DNA of 64,000 nt from Haloferax litoreum (GTDB lineage Archaea > Halobacteriota > Halobacteria > Halobacteriales > Haloferacaceae): contig NZ_WKJO01000001.1 in NCBI RefSeq assembly GCF_009674605.1, forward strand, positions 1,054,001-1,118,000, given 5' to 3'. Shown in pieces: positions 44,013 through 56,046 of the stretch. The position numbers and the translations under genes were made by a program. Numbering within the stretch: the stretch's first letter is position 1; each line of letters starts with the position of its first letter. The notes beneath the pieces are model-generated. The model was not told where the DNA came from. It worked only from the letters and a program-made list of their open reading frames with translations, and did no database searches.

Positions 44013-45068
44013 TTAGCGGTCTGCGCCAACTGCGTCTTCGATACTGTCGAAGCCGTCGCGTTCGAGTCTGTCGAGGAGGCCGCGGTTGATGTCGCGGGCG
44101 ATGGTTGGGCCCTCGTAAATCATGCCCGTGTAGAGTTGGACCATCGACGCGCCCGCGCGAATCTTCTGATAGGCTCCTTCGGCGTCGGAGACGCCGCCGA
44201 CGCCGACGATGGGTACGTCTGTTCGGTCGGCGATGAACCGAATCATCTCGGTGGCCGGCCCTTCGATGGGCTTGCCAGAGAGGCCGCCGCGTTCGGCCTG
44301 GTTGGCGTTCTGGAGCGAGTCGGGCCGCGAGGTGGTCGTGTTGCTCGCGATGATACCGTCGAGCGAGAGGTCGTCGACGACTTCGAGGGCGTCCTCGACG
44401 GCGGGGTTCGGCAGGTCCGGTGAGAGTTTGACGAGGAGTGGGTCCGCGCCCGCGTCCACGAGGGTGCCGAGAATCGCTTCGAGGGAGTCGCGGTTCTGCA
44501 AGTCGCGGAAGCCCTCGCTGTTGGGACACGAGACGTTGACGACGAAGTAGTCCGCGCCGTCGGCGACGCGTTCGTAGGTGTACAGGTAGTCTTCGGGTGC
44601 GTCCTCGGTGGCCGTCACCTCGGAGAGTGCGAGGTTGACGCCGACGGGAACGTCCGGGTGCGGACCCGCGGACAAGCGTGCGCCCACGGCGTCCGCGCCC
44701 TCATTGTTGAGGCCCATTCGGTTGATGAGTGCCTCGTCTTCGGGGAGGCGGAACATGCGCGGGCGCGGGTTCCCAGTCTGTGGCTTCGCCGTGACGCCAC
44801 CGACTTCGACGTGGCCGAATCCAAGCGCCGCGAGGACGGTCGGAATCTCGGCGTTCTTGTCGAATCCGGCGGCGACGCCGACGGGGTTCGGGAAGTCGAG
44901 ACCGAAGGCTGTCGTCGCGAGTCGTGGGTCCTCGACGCGGTAGCGTCGTTCGAGGAGTGTCTCGACGGGCGTCTCGCGGACCGACCGGAGGAGTCCGTGA
45001 ATCGTCCCGTGTGCCGTCTCTGGTGGGAGCGAAAAGAGGAGTGGTTTGGCGAGGTGGTAGAGGTTCAT
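44013..45068 (-). CDS. pyrD: Dihydroorotate dehydrogenase (quinone), class 2
   Basis: The 351-residue flavoenzyme oxidises dihydroorotate to orotate in pyrimidine synthesis and feeds electrons to quinone. The N-terminal helices (NLYHLAKPLLFSLPPETAHG) mark the membrane-associated class 2 type. FMN and substrate contacts include NPVGVAAGFDKNAE, NRMGLNNEGAD, NVSCPNSEG with the catalytic Ser, and the phosphate loop VGVGGVSDAEGAYQKIRAGA. The ATG at 45066-45068 gives the family start. It lies downstream of the AbrB-like gene on the same strand after 62 nt. Confidence 0.95.
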   Translation of the reverse strand: MNLYHLAKPLLFSLPPETAHGTIHGLLRSVRETPVETLLERRYRVEDPRLATTAFGLDFPNPVGVAAGFDKNAEIPTVLAALGFGHVEVGGVTAKPQTGNPRPRMFRLPEDEALINRMGLNNEGADAVGARLSAGPHPDVPVGVNLALSEVTATEDAPEDYLYTYERVADGADYFVVNVSCPNSEGFRDLQNRDSLEAILGTLVDAGADPLLVKLSPDLPNPAVEDALEVVDDLSLDGIIASNTTTSRPDSLQNANQAERGGLSGKPIEGPATEMIRFIADRTDVPIVGVGGVSDAEGAYQKIRAGASMVQLYTGMIYEGPTIARDINRGLLDRLERDGFDSIEDAVGADR

Positions 45069-45130
45069 GTCGGGAGTGCGTGCGGTCCGCTGAGGGTGGT
45101 TGTTTTTCGAGACGTCACGGCACACCTGTG

Positions 45131-45328
45131 TTAGAAGTCGTGTTCGACCTGATCTGGGTCTGCTTTTTGGATGATTATCTTTCCGTCTCGAACGCGAACG
45201 AATACTTCGTCGCCGATCTCCATGCCGGCGACTGCGAGTTCGTCTTCGTGGAGGTTGACGTGGACGTTGTGATACTCGCCATTCTCGTCTTTAGCGCCAC
45301 TCGGACTGAGCTTCTTTTTCCGGACCAT
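45131..45328 (-). CDS. AbrB/SpoVT-like small DNA-binding protein
   Basis: A 65-residue protein, MVRKKKLSPSGAKDENGEYH and onward, whose centre (VNLHEDELAVAGMEIGDEVF then VRVRDGKIIIQKA) has the swapped-hairpin pattern of AbrB/MazE-type domains. The basic head could contact DNA. I start at the ATG at 45326-45328, with a TATA-like ACTTATGTATT about 37 nt upstream on the minus strand. A longer reading from 45469 adds 47 residues, but the TATA element near 45480-45488 would place the transcript start inside it. It may regulate itself or the divergent MC1 gene; this is inference. Confidence 0.65.
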   Translation of the reverse strand: MVRKKKLSPSGAKDENGEYHNVHVNLHEDELAVAGMEIGDEVFVRVRDGKIIIQKADPDQVEHDF

Positions 45329-45566
45329 CTGGGGGTCTATGCGTTGGTTCGCCGCAGGGAATACATAAGTGTTGTCTCCGTCATTCCTCGCGGACGGGAC
45401 TTTCTCCCCGATTCGAACGTTTTCCTCGTGCAATCGTTGGTTCGTTGACGGCTCTTCGCTGGGGTTCATCTGACGCGAGTATATAAGTATGGCCCCGTCG
45501 TCGGTCGAAAATCGGCGATATATTTATGATGTGCCATGTGGTTCAATGGCATAGAGGTGGAAAATC

Positions 45567-45881
45567 ATGGTACGCGAGGACGGTAAACGGAATTTCGTGC
45601 TCCGAGAGGAGGACGGTACAGAGACGAGTGTTTTCTCTGGGAGCATGCCACGACAGGCAGCCCTCAAGGCTGCTCGACGGCTCGACCCAGCAGACTCCGA
45701 AGAGGACGCACAAGACAACGCGGTGGAGATTCGACTCCGAGAGAAAGGGACCGACAAAGTCCACATCTTCGACGCTTGGTCGTGGGAGAGCAGTGCTCCC
45801 GAGGACAAGCCCGGCTGGATGGAGGGCAGTATCACCAAGGGGAACGTCTCCAAGAAGGGAATCGAGCACCTCGACGAGTAG
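45567..45881 (+). CDS. MC1-family non-histone chromosomal protein
   Basis: The 104-residue protein matches archaeal MC1: KRNFVLREEDGTETSVFSGS, then PRQAALKAARRLDPADSEED, then EIRLREKGTDKVHIFDAWSW, then GWMEGSITKGNVSKKGIEHL. MC1 is a monomer that bends DNA sharply and helps organise archaeal chromatin. The haloarchaeal version is more acidic than the methanogen protein. The element GATATATTTATG (about 45514-45526) lies about 45 nt before the ATG, leaving a short leader with GAGGTGG as ribosome binding site. Confidence 0.93.
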   Translation: MVREDGKRNFVLREEDGTETSVFSGSMPRQAALKAARRLDPADSEEDAQDNAVEIRLREKGTDKVHIFDAWSWESSAPEDKPGWMEGSITKGNVSKKGIEHLDE

Positions 45882-46282
45882 TACGAGAGCGTCCATTTTC
45901 TTATCGCGCGCGGACACACGCACGTACGAGCGACGACTATCACGTACCCGGCACTACCGGAGCCAGTTGGGTGAGCGACGACCCACCGGACGGACGCCGG
46001 GTATCGACCGATTGACGCCTCGCGAGTCGATACGTCTTTGGCGACGGCACCGCCAGTTTCGCTTGCGCGACCAACACCCGGTCAGACCGTACGTACGACG
46101 CGGGGGATGAACGGCCGGCCTCCAGTCGCGCGACATTACTCTCACAGCCTCGCTGTTCTCGAGTGACTGCCTCTGGTCGCTGCCACTCCCGACACAACCT
46201 CGCCGACCCACCAGTCGCTTGCGGAGACTATCACGATTTATTTGATGCCCCGTCATGAAACCGCATGACGAAGAGCCTCCAG
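45882..46282. other. Gene-free stretch before the rRNA promoters
   Basis: I see no credible gene, RNA gene or clear promoter in these 400 nt between the MC1 gene and the first rRNA promoter box. Short open frames occur in several frames but have no start-site signals. Confidence 0.5.
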
Positions 46283-46300
46283 TTCGACGGCCTTTTATGT
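46283..46300 (+). promoter_or_regulatory. rRNA operon promoter box 1
   Basis: TTCGACGGCCTTTTATGT (46283-46300) matches the known haloarchaeal rRNA promoter pattern, a TTCGACGG block followed by a TTTTATGT TATA box. Transcription should start near 46323, about 440 nt before mature 16S. Confidence 0.8.
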
Positions 46301-46430
46301 AACCGTGCCATTCGAAGTAATGTGAAGAAGCGCACGGGGGCACTCCCCCCGAAGGCTTCGTCCGAACGCCCACCGACCCAAGGCCGTCTGGCGCTCACCG
46401 GGATGACACACTCTCCCGGGGTGCCGACGA

Positions 46431-46450
46431 TACGACGGCCTTAAGTGGTC
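46431..46450 (+). promoter_or_regulatory. rRNA operon promoter box 2
   Basis: TACGACGGCCTTAAGTGGTC (46431-46450) repeats the CGACGG-CCTTAA layout of the first box about 150 nt further on. Start expected near 46470. Confidence 0.7.
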
Positions 46451-46537
46451 CAAGGCATTTCGGAAGAATGCGAACGACACACCGCGATTGCGGGGCGATT
46501 CAACGCGTCCCGCCTCACCGGGTTTGGTCGAGCGAGG

Positions 46538-46554
46538 TTCGACGGGTTTATACC
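46538..46554 (+). promoter_or_regulatory. rRNA operon promoter box 3
   Basis: TTCGACGGGTTTATACC (46538-46554), with TTTATA at 46547-46552, is the third copy of the promoter pattern, about 107 nt after box 2. Start expected near 46577. Confidence 0.75.
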
Positions 46555-46630
46555 CACGAACCACCTCGATTCAAATCCGAAGGAAATGAGGATTCCGCCC
46601 CTGCGGTACGCCGCAAGACGGTATCTGATG

Positions 46631-46680
46631 TTAGCCCTAGTAGTTCGGTGATATCCGAACGGATATCATTCGAACTCGGA
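46631..46680 (+). other. 5' strand of the 16S rRNA processing stem
   Basis: These 50 nt are largely complementary to 48276-48325 on the far side of 16S. Paired blocks include TTAGCCCTAGTAGTTC with GAACTACTAGGGCTAA, CCGAACGG with CCGTTCGG, and TTCGAACTCGGA with TCCGAGTTCGAA, separated by mismatched bulges. The bulges fit the bulge-helix-bulge sites that the splicing endonuclease cuts to release pre-16S. Confidence 0.85.
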
Positions 46681-46732
46681 CCTTTGAACGGTGATTTGAC
46701 AGCATTACGCTGCCATTCACCCGCCAACACCC

Positions 46733-46756
46733 CGCGACCAGGTTTAAATGGTCGCG
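46733..46756 (+). repeat. Perfect 8-bp hairpin just before mature 16S
   Basis: CGCGACCA (46733-46740) and TGGTCGCG (46749-46756) enclose GGTTTAAA, ending four nucleotides before the 16S 5' end. The A/T-rich loop resembles a TATA box, but a start from it would fall inside 16S, so a role in 5' end maturation is likelier. Confidence 0.7.
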
Positions 46757-46760
46757 ACCC

Positions 46761-48233
<1,473 letters not shown>

Positions 48234-48275
48234 AACGACCGAGACCACCCCGACGGGGTGGCTCACACGCGATCT

Positions 48276-48325
48276 TCCGAGTTCGAACACCATCCGTTCG
48301 GACACCTTAGAACTACTAGGGCTAA
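48276..48325 (+). other. 3' strand of the 16S rRNA processing stem
   Basis: Pairs with 46631-46680 (see that entry). It ends 3 nt before the tRNA-Ala gene, so cleavage here separates pre-16S from the tRNA-Ala side of the precursor. Confidence 0.85.
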
Positions 48326-48328
48326 CAC

Positions 48329-48400
48329 GGGCCCATAGCTCAGTGGTAGAGTGCCTCCTTTGCAAGGAGGATGCCCAGGGTTCGAATCCCTGTGGGTCCA
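48329..48400 (+). tRNA. tRNA-Ala (anticodon UGC)
   Basis: A 72-nt cloverleaf. Acceptor GGGCCCA pairs with TGGGTCC, the D arm is GCTCAGTGGTAGAGT, the anticodon arm is CCTCC-TTTGCAA-GGAGG with TGC at 48361-48363, and the T arm is CAGGGTTCGAATCCCTG. The discriminator is A and no CCA is encoded. Position between 16S and 23S is the standard place in haloarchaeal rRNA operons. Confidence 0.98.
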
Positions 48401-48560
48401 TGGTAAGCAATGTTCAACCCTCGTTGAATCGTGCCCCTTAAGTGTGGGACGGCGATACGAAGGAATGAGCATTGACGACTGATGCACCAACCCGCGCAAG
48501 CGTGGTTGGGAAGGGTCGAAAACGCGCCAGAAGACTACTGGGCGTTTGATGAAACCGTGT

Positions 48561-48602
48561 GTACGTGCAATCCAGGCGTCCACTGGACCCGTTCTCCGGG
48601 TC
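48561..48602 (+). other. 5' strand of the 23S rRNA processing stem
   Basis: GTACGTGCAATCCAG (48561-48575) is complementary to 51562-51576, and TGGACCCGTTCTCCGGGTC (48584-48602) to 51536-51553 with one bulged base. The unpaired bases between the two helices make the bulge-helix-bulge expected for excision of pre-23S. Confidence 0.88.
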
Positions 48603-48618
48603 ACAGTGACTATATCAA

Positions 48619-51525
<2,907 letters not shown>

Positions 51526-51535
51526 TACGCACTGA

Positions 51536-51576
51536 GACCCGAGAACGGGTCCAGGCGCAAACTGGATTGCACGTAC
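51536..51576 (+). other. 3' strand of the 23S rRNA processing stem
   Basis: GACCCGAGAACGGGTCCA (51536-51553) and CTGGATTGCACGTAC (51562-51576) pair with 48584-48602 and 48561-48575 to enclose 23S rRNA. Confidence 0.88.
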
Positions 51577-51632
51577 GTTAGTCAGACGCCACCGATATTG
51601 GTATCACAATGGTTCGATTCCATTGATCGGAA

Positions 51633-51754
51633 TTAAGGCGGCCAGAGCGGTGAGGTTCCACCCGTACCCATCCCGAACACGGAAGTTAAGCTCACCTGCG
51701 TTCTGGTCAGTACTGGAGTGAGCGATCCTCTGGGAAATCCAGTTCGCCGCCCCT
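51633..51754 (+). rRNA. rrf: 5S ribosomal RNA
   Basis: A 122-nt sequence with TTAAGGCGGCCAGAGCGGTG at the 5' end and the complementary GTTCGCCGCCCCT at the 3' end. CCCGTACCCATCCCGAACAC is the conserved 5S loop region. It follows 23S by about 107 nt in the same operon. Confidence 0.98.
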
Positions 51755-51768
51755 ACTCATACTTCACC

Positions 51769-51802
51769 GAAAGCCCACCGGACACGCGTCCGGTGGGCTT
51801 TC
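51769..51802 (+). terminator. rRNA operon terminator-like hairpin
   Basis: A perfect 15-bp inverted repeat, GAAAGCCCACCGGAC (51769-51783) and GTCCGGTGGGCTTTC (51788-51802), with the 4-nt loop ACGC, ends 15 nt after 5S and is followed by TTCATTTA. Confidence 0.85.
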
Positions 51803-52044
51803 TTCATTTACGGCGAGTGGATTCGCCACTCGCGTGCGGTTCGGTGCCCGTGAGCCGCAGCACTCGCGGGTCCGTCACTCGCGACTGGAACGAGTGAGCC
51901 GGTCGGTGCTGTGAGCGGCAGCACACGACGCCTGCAGGTACCACCCACCACGAGTGAGACAGTACCCCTTGAACGGGGGTTAGAACACCACACGAACCCT
52001 CACACCGTCAGGCTTAAGCACCAGACAGCGATACGATAAACTGC
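51803..52044. other. Spacer with a hairpin and an imperfect direct repeat
   Basis: Between the rRNA terminator and tRNA-Cys there is no gene. A hairpin pairs GCGAGTGG (51813-51820) with CCACTCGC (51826-51833). A block of about 23 nt, TCGGTGCCCGTGAGCCGCAG and onward (from 51841), recurs with few changes at about 51903-51924. GGCTTAAGC near 52011-52019 is a likely promoter for tRNA-Cys, about 30 nt before it. Confidence 0.5.
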
Positions 52045-52121
52045 GCCAAGGTGGCAGAGTCCGGCCCAACGCATCCGCCTGCAGAGCGGAACCCCCGCCG
52101 GTTCAAATCCGGCCCTTGGCT
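52045..52121 (+). tRNA. tRNA-Cys (anticodon GCA)
   Basis: Acceptor GCCAAGG pairs with CCTTGGC, the anticodon arm is TCCGC-CTGCAGA-GCGGA with GCA at 52081-52083, and the T arm is GCCGGTTCAAATCCGGC. The variable region is a little long. Discriminator T, no CCA encoded. It lies after the rRNA terminator with its own TATA-like element; a tRNA-Cys after the rRNA operon is usual for haloarchaea. Confidence 0.97.
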
Positions 52122-52273
52122 TCTTCTGACTCTCCTCGACCGTACTGACGAGTCTCGTCCGCGCCCTTACAGTGGCGACACTGCGTGCACGTTGTGTTTT
52201 CAGAGAGGCCAGACTGACCACCACCGAACCTTCCTCCACAGCGCGTAGAGAACCAGTCGGGCCGAGTCCGTGC

Positions 52274-55200
52274 TCAGTCGAGGTGCGTTTCGAGGTTCGC
52301 TATCGAAGAGTCGTTGCCAATCTCCTCGGCGAGTTCGATCGCGTCGAGTGCCGTCTTCCGTGCTCGAACCCCTGCTTCGACGGTCGAAAAACACTCCACA
52401 GCACGTTCGAGTTTGTCGAGTGCGTCGGTGGGTCGGCCCACAGTACGGAGTGCGTCCGAGAGGAAACAGAGACACCGACCCTCGAAGACACGTGATGGTG
52501 CGACTTCCACGGCTGATTCGAGGGACTGTAGTCCGTCGTCTATCTCGCCATCTTCGACCAATGTGAGTCCATACGCGAGATGTACATGGGCTCGTGCTTC
52601 TCGATTGAGTGTCGGTATCTTGTCGACTGTATCCTCGGTGAGCGATCGGGCAACAGCTAGCTCTCCGCAATCCAGGTGGGCGCGCGCTCGAATCATTTGT
52701 GCTTCGACCAACTTCGACGTCCCCGGTTCGAGTACGTCGACTGCCGCGTCGATGTGTTCGAATACGGCGTCGGAGTCGCCCAGTTCGAGGAGTACTGCAC
52801 CGAGTCCGAGATGAACGTGTCCGCGAATCCAATCGAGTTGGTCGTCGTTGAGTGAACTGGAGAGTTCCTCGAAGCGCGCTCTCGCATCGGTGACTGCGCC
52901 CTGTTCGAACTCGATTCGTGCGAGGTTGTTCGACGACGACGCAGCACCCATCGAGTCGCCGATATCGTGGCGGATATCCAGCGCTAATCGAGTGTATCGC
53001 TCGGCGTCGTCGAGCGTCCCGTCCTCGAGTTCGATGATTCCCATGAGGGAGATGCTGAGTGCTTCTCCCCATCGATAGTGAATATCTCGCCGAATCTGGA
53101 GGCTCTGTTCTGCGTGTTCGCGTGCCTCGTCGTAACACCCGAGAGACATCTCCACTTGGCCGAGGTTCGCGAGCGTGCTCGCAACTTTGGCCTCGTCACC
53201 GACGGCTCGTCGAAGCTCGAGCGCACGTTCGTAGTATTCTGTCGCAGAGTCGAGTTCCCCAAGGTGCCGCTCGATGGACCCCATTGCGTTCAACACGTCA
53301 CTCCGTCCAACGTCGTCATCCACCTGTTCGAAGCGGTCGAGGGCCGCTTCTGCGGCCTCACGCGCACGGTCGAAGTCACCATGGTAGCGAGCAACTTCCG
53401 AGAGTCCGGCGAACCCGTCCGCACGCGCTCGCGTCCGTGTCTCATCGCTGAGCACTTCGCCAGTTAATTCTGAGAGTGTGCGGAACTCACGTTCTGCCCG
53501 GTCGAGTTCACCGCCGTTGACGAACATACGGGCGCGCCATCGACGGACGTCGAGTCGGAGGGCCGAATCGCACGTAGTGGGGACATCGATGTCTGAGTAT
53601 TCCGTCTCAGCGAACAGTTCTGAGAGTGTCGGGTTGTTCACGCCGAGTTGGAAGACGTTCTCTACGAGGTGGTCACCCCACGACGCGGGGTCGTCGTCTA
53701 TCGTTCGGATGATATCTGCGGTCCCGCCAAAGACCGATTGAACCCGCCGGCGTTCCGATTCGTCTTCGACGAGCGAGAAGAGAGATCCGAGACAGTGCTC
53801 GAACCGACGCCTTGCTCGCCGTTCGGATTCGATATCGAGGAGTCGCTGGAGGAATCGCGTCGACCACGTCTCGTGGACAGTCCGGACGCGGTCTGACTCT
53901 GTGTCGCCGAACGTGGAGTAGAGAACTGAGCGTTCGAGTTCGTCGAGTGCCGATTCGACGACCGATTCGTCGTGTGTCGATTCCGCCAGCGCGTACGCGA
54001 GGGGAACGTCGACGTCGATTCCGGAGGCGTTCAGGAGATTGACGAGGACACCGACGTCGACGGCGAGTTCTTCGTCGACCGCCAGAAGGTCCTCGTAGAC
54101 ACCGTCGATGTCGTCGAGTAGCGTCGTCGGGGCCGCATCGCCGTAGGTGGTGGGTTCGGCGTGCCGCGCGAGGCGATGGAAGAACAGGTACATCTCTCCG
54201 GGAGCGAGTTCGTCCTCTTCGCTAGGGAGGAACTCCTCGGGGTCGAGGTCGATTGTGCGACCAACCGTCTCTTCGAAGTGCTCGACGATGCGTTCGCGTT
54301 CGCGGGCATCGACCGGTGGGACCGACACCACGTCGATTGCCTGTGTCCGGTGTGATTCGAGGCGGGCAGACCCACGGAGGTGGCCCTCAAGCCACTCGTT
54401 TTCACGGCTATCGAGGAGGAACGTCACCCGGTCGTCGTCGGCGAACTCACGGACGAGTTCGAAGATGTCGTTGGCCTCGCTCCGCGTCGCGTCTTCTACG
54501 ACGACGAGGGTGTGCCCCGGCGTCTCAGCGAGATACGCCGAGAGGTGTGCCGTGGCGGAGAAGGGTTCTCGTCGGCCGCTCTTCCGATAGAGGACAGTTC
54601 CTCGCTCGCTCTCGTACCACCGGGAGGCGACAGACATGCACACCGTACTTTTCCCGGAACCGGGCGGTCCGACGACGACGTGGTCCTCGCCGGCACGGAG
54701 TCGTGCGACCACGTCGTCGGTGACGTTCTCACGACCGTCGGGCGTTGGTCGCTCCCGGTCGAGTGCGTAGCCTTTGCGGACTTCGGCGAGGTCGAATCCG
54801 GCGCGCCAGCACGCGAGTGGTGCCGAGACGCCGACGCGGTCGAAGTACTCCGGTGAGAGGCGGACGAATCCCTGCGACTGGAGCGTGGTCGGGAGTTGTG
54901 TACCGGAGTCCTGTGTTTCACTCGCCGCACGCGGGCCGGTCTCTGTCGCTCCAGCGGGGTCCTCAGCCACGTCGGGCGAGTCACTCGTGTCTGCCCCGCC
55001 GGGAGGAGTGATTTCACTCGCGTCGATAGTGTCGCCGCCGACTGCCGTCTCGTCGGTCTCGCCGTCGAGGTCGAAGGGAGTCGCCTCGTTCCAGAGCGAC
55101 TGTGCGCGGCTCCGTCCCCACCTGACGCTCTCGTCGGACGTGTTCTGAATCACACACCGCGGGTGCCTGTCGGCGTCGTAATCGACGACCGTCAGGTGCG

Positions 55201-55846
55201 GTGTTCCGCCGACGACACCGAGCAGGAAGGAAAACGGTGGGACCTCCCCGGTGCGAATCGCGCAGTTATCCACGGCGTGAATCGTCTCGAGGAGGAGCGG
55301 AGACTCTCTCCACATGGCTGTGACGACAGGTTCGGGCGCGAGGATGCGACACGAGTGCCCGTCTGCAATCCATCGCGTCAACCGTTCCATGTAGGCGTGG
55401 TTCGGCCGTCGAGCGAAGACGAACGTGCCGTGACTCGTCGACGCGAGTTGAGCGCTGAGTTCCTCGATTGGACGGTCGGGAGACGTACTGACCGTCTGTT
55501 GGACGTCGGAACCGAGGAGCACAGGGAGGGGAAGTGGGTAGTCAGCGGACTCTTTGGAGATAATCGAGTCCAGTTCGAGGAGGTCCGCGAGGTCGTCGTG
55601 ACACGACTGGAAGAGTGTGAGCACGTACCTGCCCTTCAGCGAAATCGAAAAGCTCCCCTGCCGTGCGACGACGAGGCCAGACGCAGTCAGGTCACGGATG
55701 GCTCTGTCCACAGTCGACCGAGAGTAGCCGAGATAGTCGGCCAAGTCGCGTTTGTCGAGGCTATCGCTGTCTAGCGCCCGGAGAAAGTCGAACCGGTCGA
55801 AGACGAGTTCGAGATGGTCGGCCACGTGTTCGTTCTCAGATGTCAT
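52274..55846 (-). CDS. Winged-helix regulator fused to a P-loop NTPase and TPR array
   Basis: A 1190-residue protein. Residues 15-75 are a winged helix-turn-helix (DKRDLADYLGYSRSTVDRAI), and 75-255 resemble the sensor half of haloarchaeal FilR1-type regulators. An acidic linker (255-320) follows. The NTPase has Walker A GPPGSGKST (393-401) and Walker B TLVVVEDA (about 446-453), with a STAND-like helical region after it. From about 830 onward there are eight or more TPR units, for example LGELDSATEYYERALELRRA. It resembles MalT-type activators in principle but with the DNA-binding domain at the other end. I start at the ATG at 55844-55846. Signal and targets unknown. Confidence 0.82.
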   Translation of the reverse strand: MTSENEHVADHLELVFDRFDFLRALDSDSLDKRDLADYLGYSRSTVDRAIRDLTASGLVVARQGSFSISLKGRYVLTLFQSCHDDLADLLELDSIISKESADYPLPLPVLLGSDVQQTVSTSPDRPIEELSAQLASTSHGTFVFARRPNHAYMERLTRWIADGHSCRILAPEPVVTAMWRESPLLLETIHAVDNCAIRTGEVPPFSFLLGVVGGTPHLTVVDYDADRHPRCVIQNTSDESVRWGRSRAQSLWNEATPFDLDGETDETAVGGDTIDASEITPPGGADTSDSPDVAEDPAGATETGPRAASETQDSGTQLPTTLQSQGFVRLSPEYFDRVGVSAPLACWRAGFDLAEVRKGYALDRERPTPDGRENVTDDVVARLRAGEDHVVVGPPGSGKSTVCMSVASRWYESERGTVLYRKSGRREPFSATAHLSAYLAETPGHTLVVVEDATRSEANDIFELVREFADDDRVTFLLDSRENEWLEGHLRGSARLESHRTQAIDVVSVPPVDARERERIVEHFEETVGRTIDLDPEEFLPSEEDELAPGEMYLFFHRLARHAEPTTYGDAAPTTLLDDIDGVYEDLLAVDEELAVDVGVLVNLLNASGIDVDVPLAYALAESTHDESVVESALDELERSVLYSTFGDTESDRVRTVHETWSTRFLQRLLDIESERRARRRFEHCLGSLFSLVEDESERRRVQSVFGGTADIIRTIDDDPASWGDHLVENVFQLGVNNPTLSELFAETEYSDIDVPTTCDSALRLDVRRWRARMFVNGGELDRAEREFRTLSELTGEVLSDETRTRARADGFAGLSEVARYHGDFDRAREAAEAALDRFEQVDDDVGRSDVLNAMGSIERHLGELDSATEYYERALELRRAVGDEAKVASTLANLGQVEMSLGCYDEAREHAEQSLQIRRDIHYRWGEALSISLMGIIELEDGTLDDAERYTRLALDIRHDIGDSMGAASSSNNLARIEFEQGAVTDARARFEELSSSLNDDQLDWIRGHVHLGLGAVLLELGDSDAVFEHIDAAVDVLEPGTSKLVEAQMIRARAHLDCGELAVARSLTEDTVDKIPTLNREARAHVHLAYGLTLVEDGEIDDGLQSLESAVEVAPSRVFEGRCLCFLSDALRTVGRPTDALDKLERAVECFSTVEAGVRARKTALDAIELAEEIGNDSSIANLETHLD

Positions 55847-56046
55847 CGTACCCCAACCCGGCCGGCCTGCCCAGACTCGACCGAAGGTTTTGCTGGTACT
55901 GTATTGCACACCGGTATCAAAACCCTTGGTTGTCGGACGAATTTCCCTCAATATTCTGGGATTTAACTGCCCCACCTGCTCTGAGATTCGCGGACACACT
56001 CCGAAGAAAAGTAATCGTTATACGCCGTGTGGCCCATGCCGAAACC

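Noticed and set aside
45329-45469. N-terminal extension of the AbrB-like protein to 45469
   Set aside because: The TATA element near 45480-45488 would start transcription after that ATG, and the added residues do not extend the domain.
46743-46748. TTTAAA as a fourth rRNA promoter
   Set aside because: A start 25-30 nt downstream would lie inside mature 16S; the sequence is better read as the loop of a perfect hairpin.
52045-52273. Provirus or element integrated at tRNA-Cys
   Set aside because: No integrase gene and no second copy of the tRNA 3' end is found nearby.
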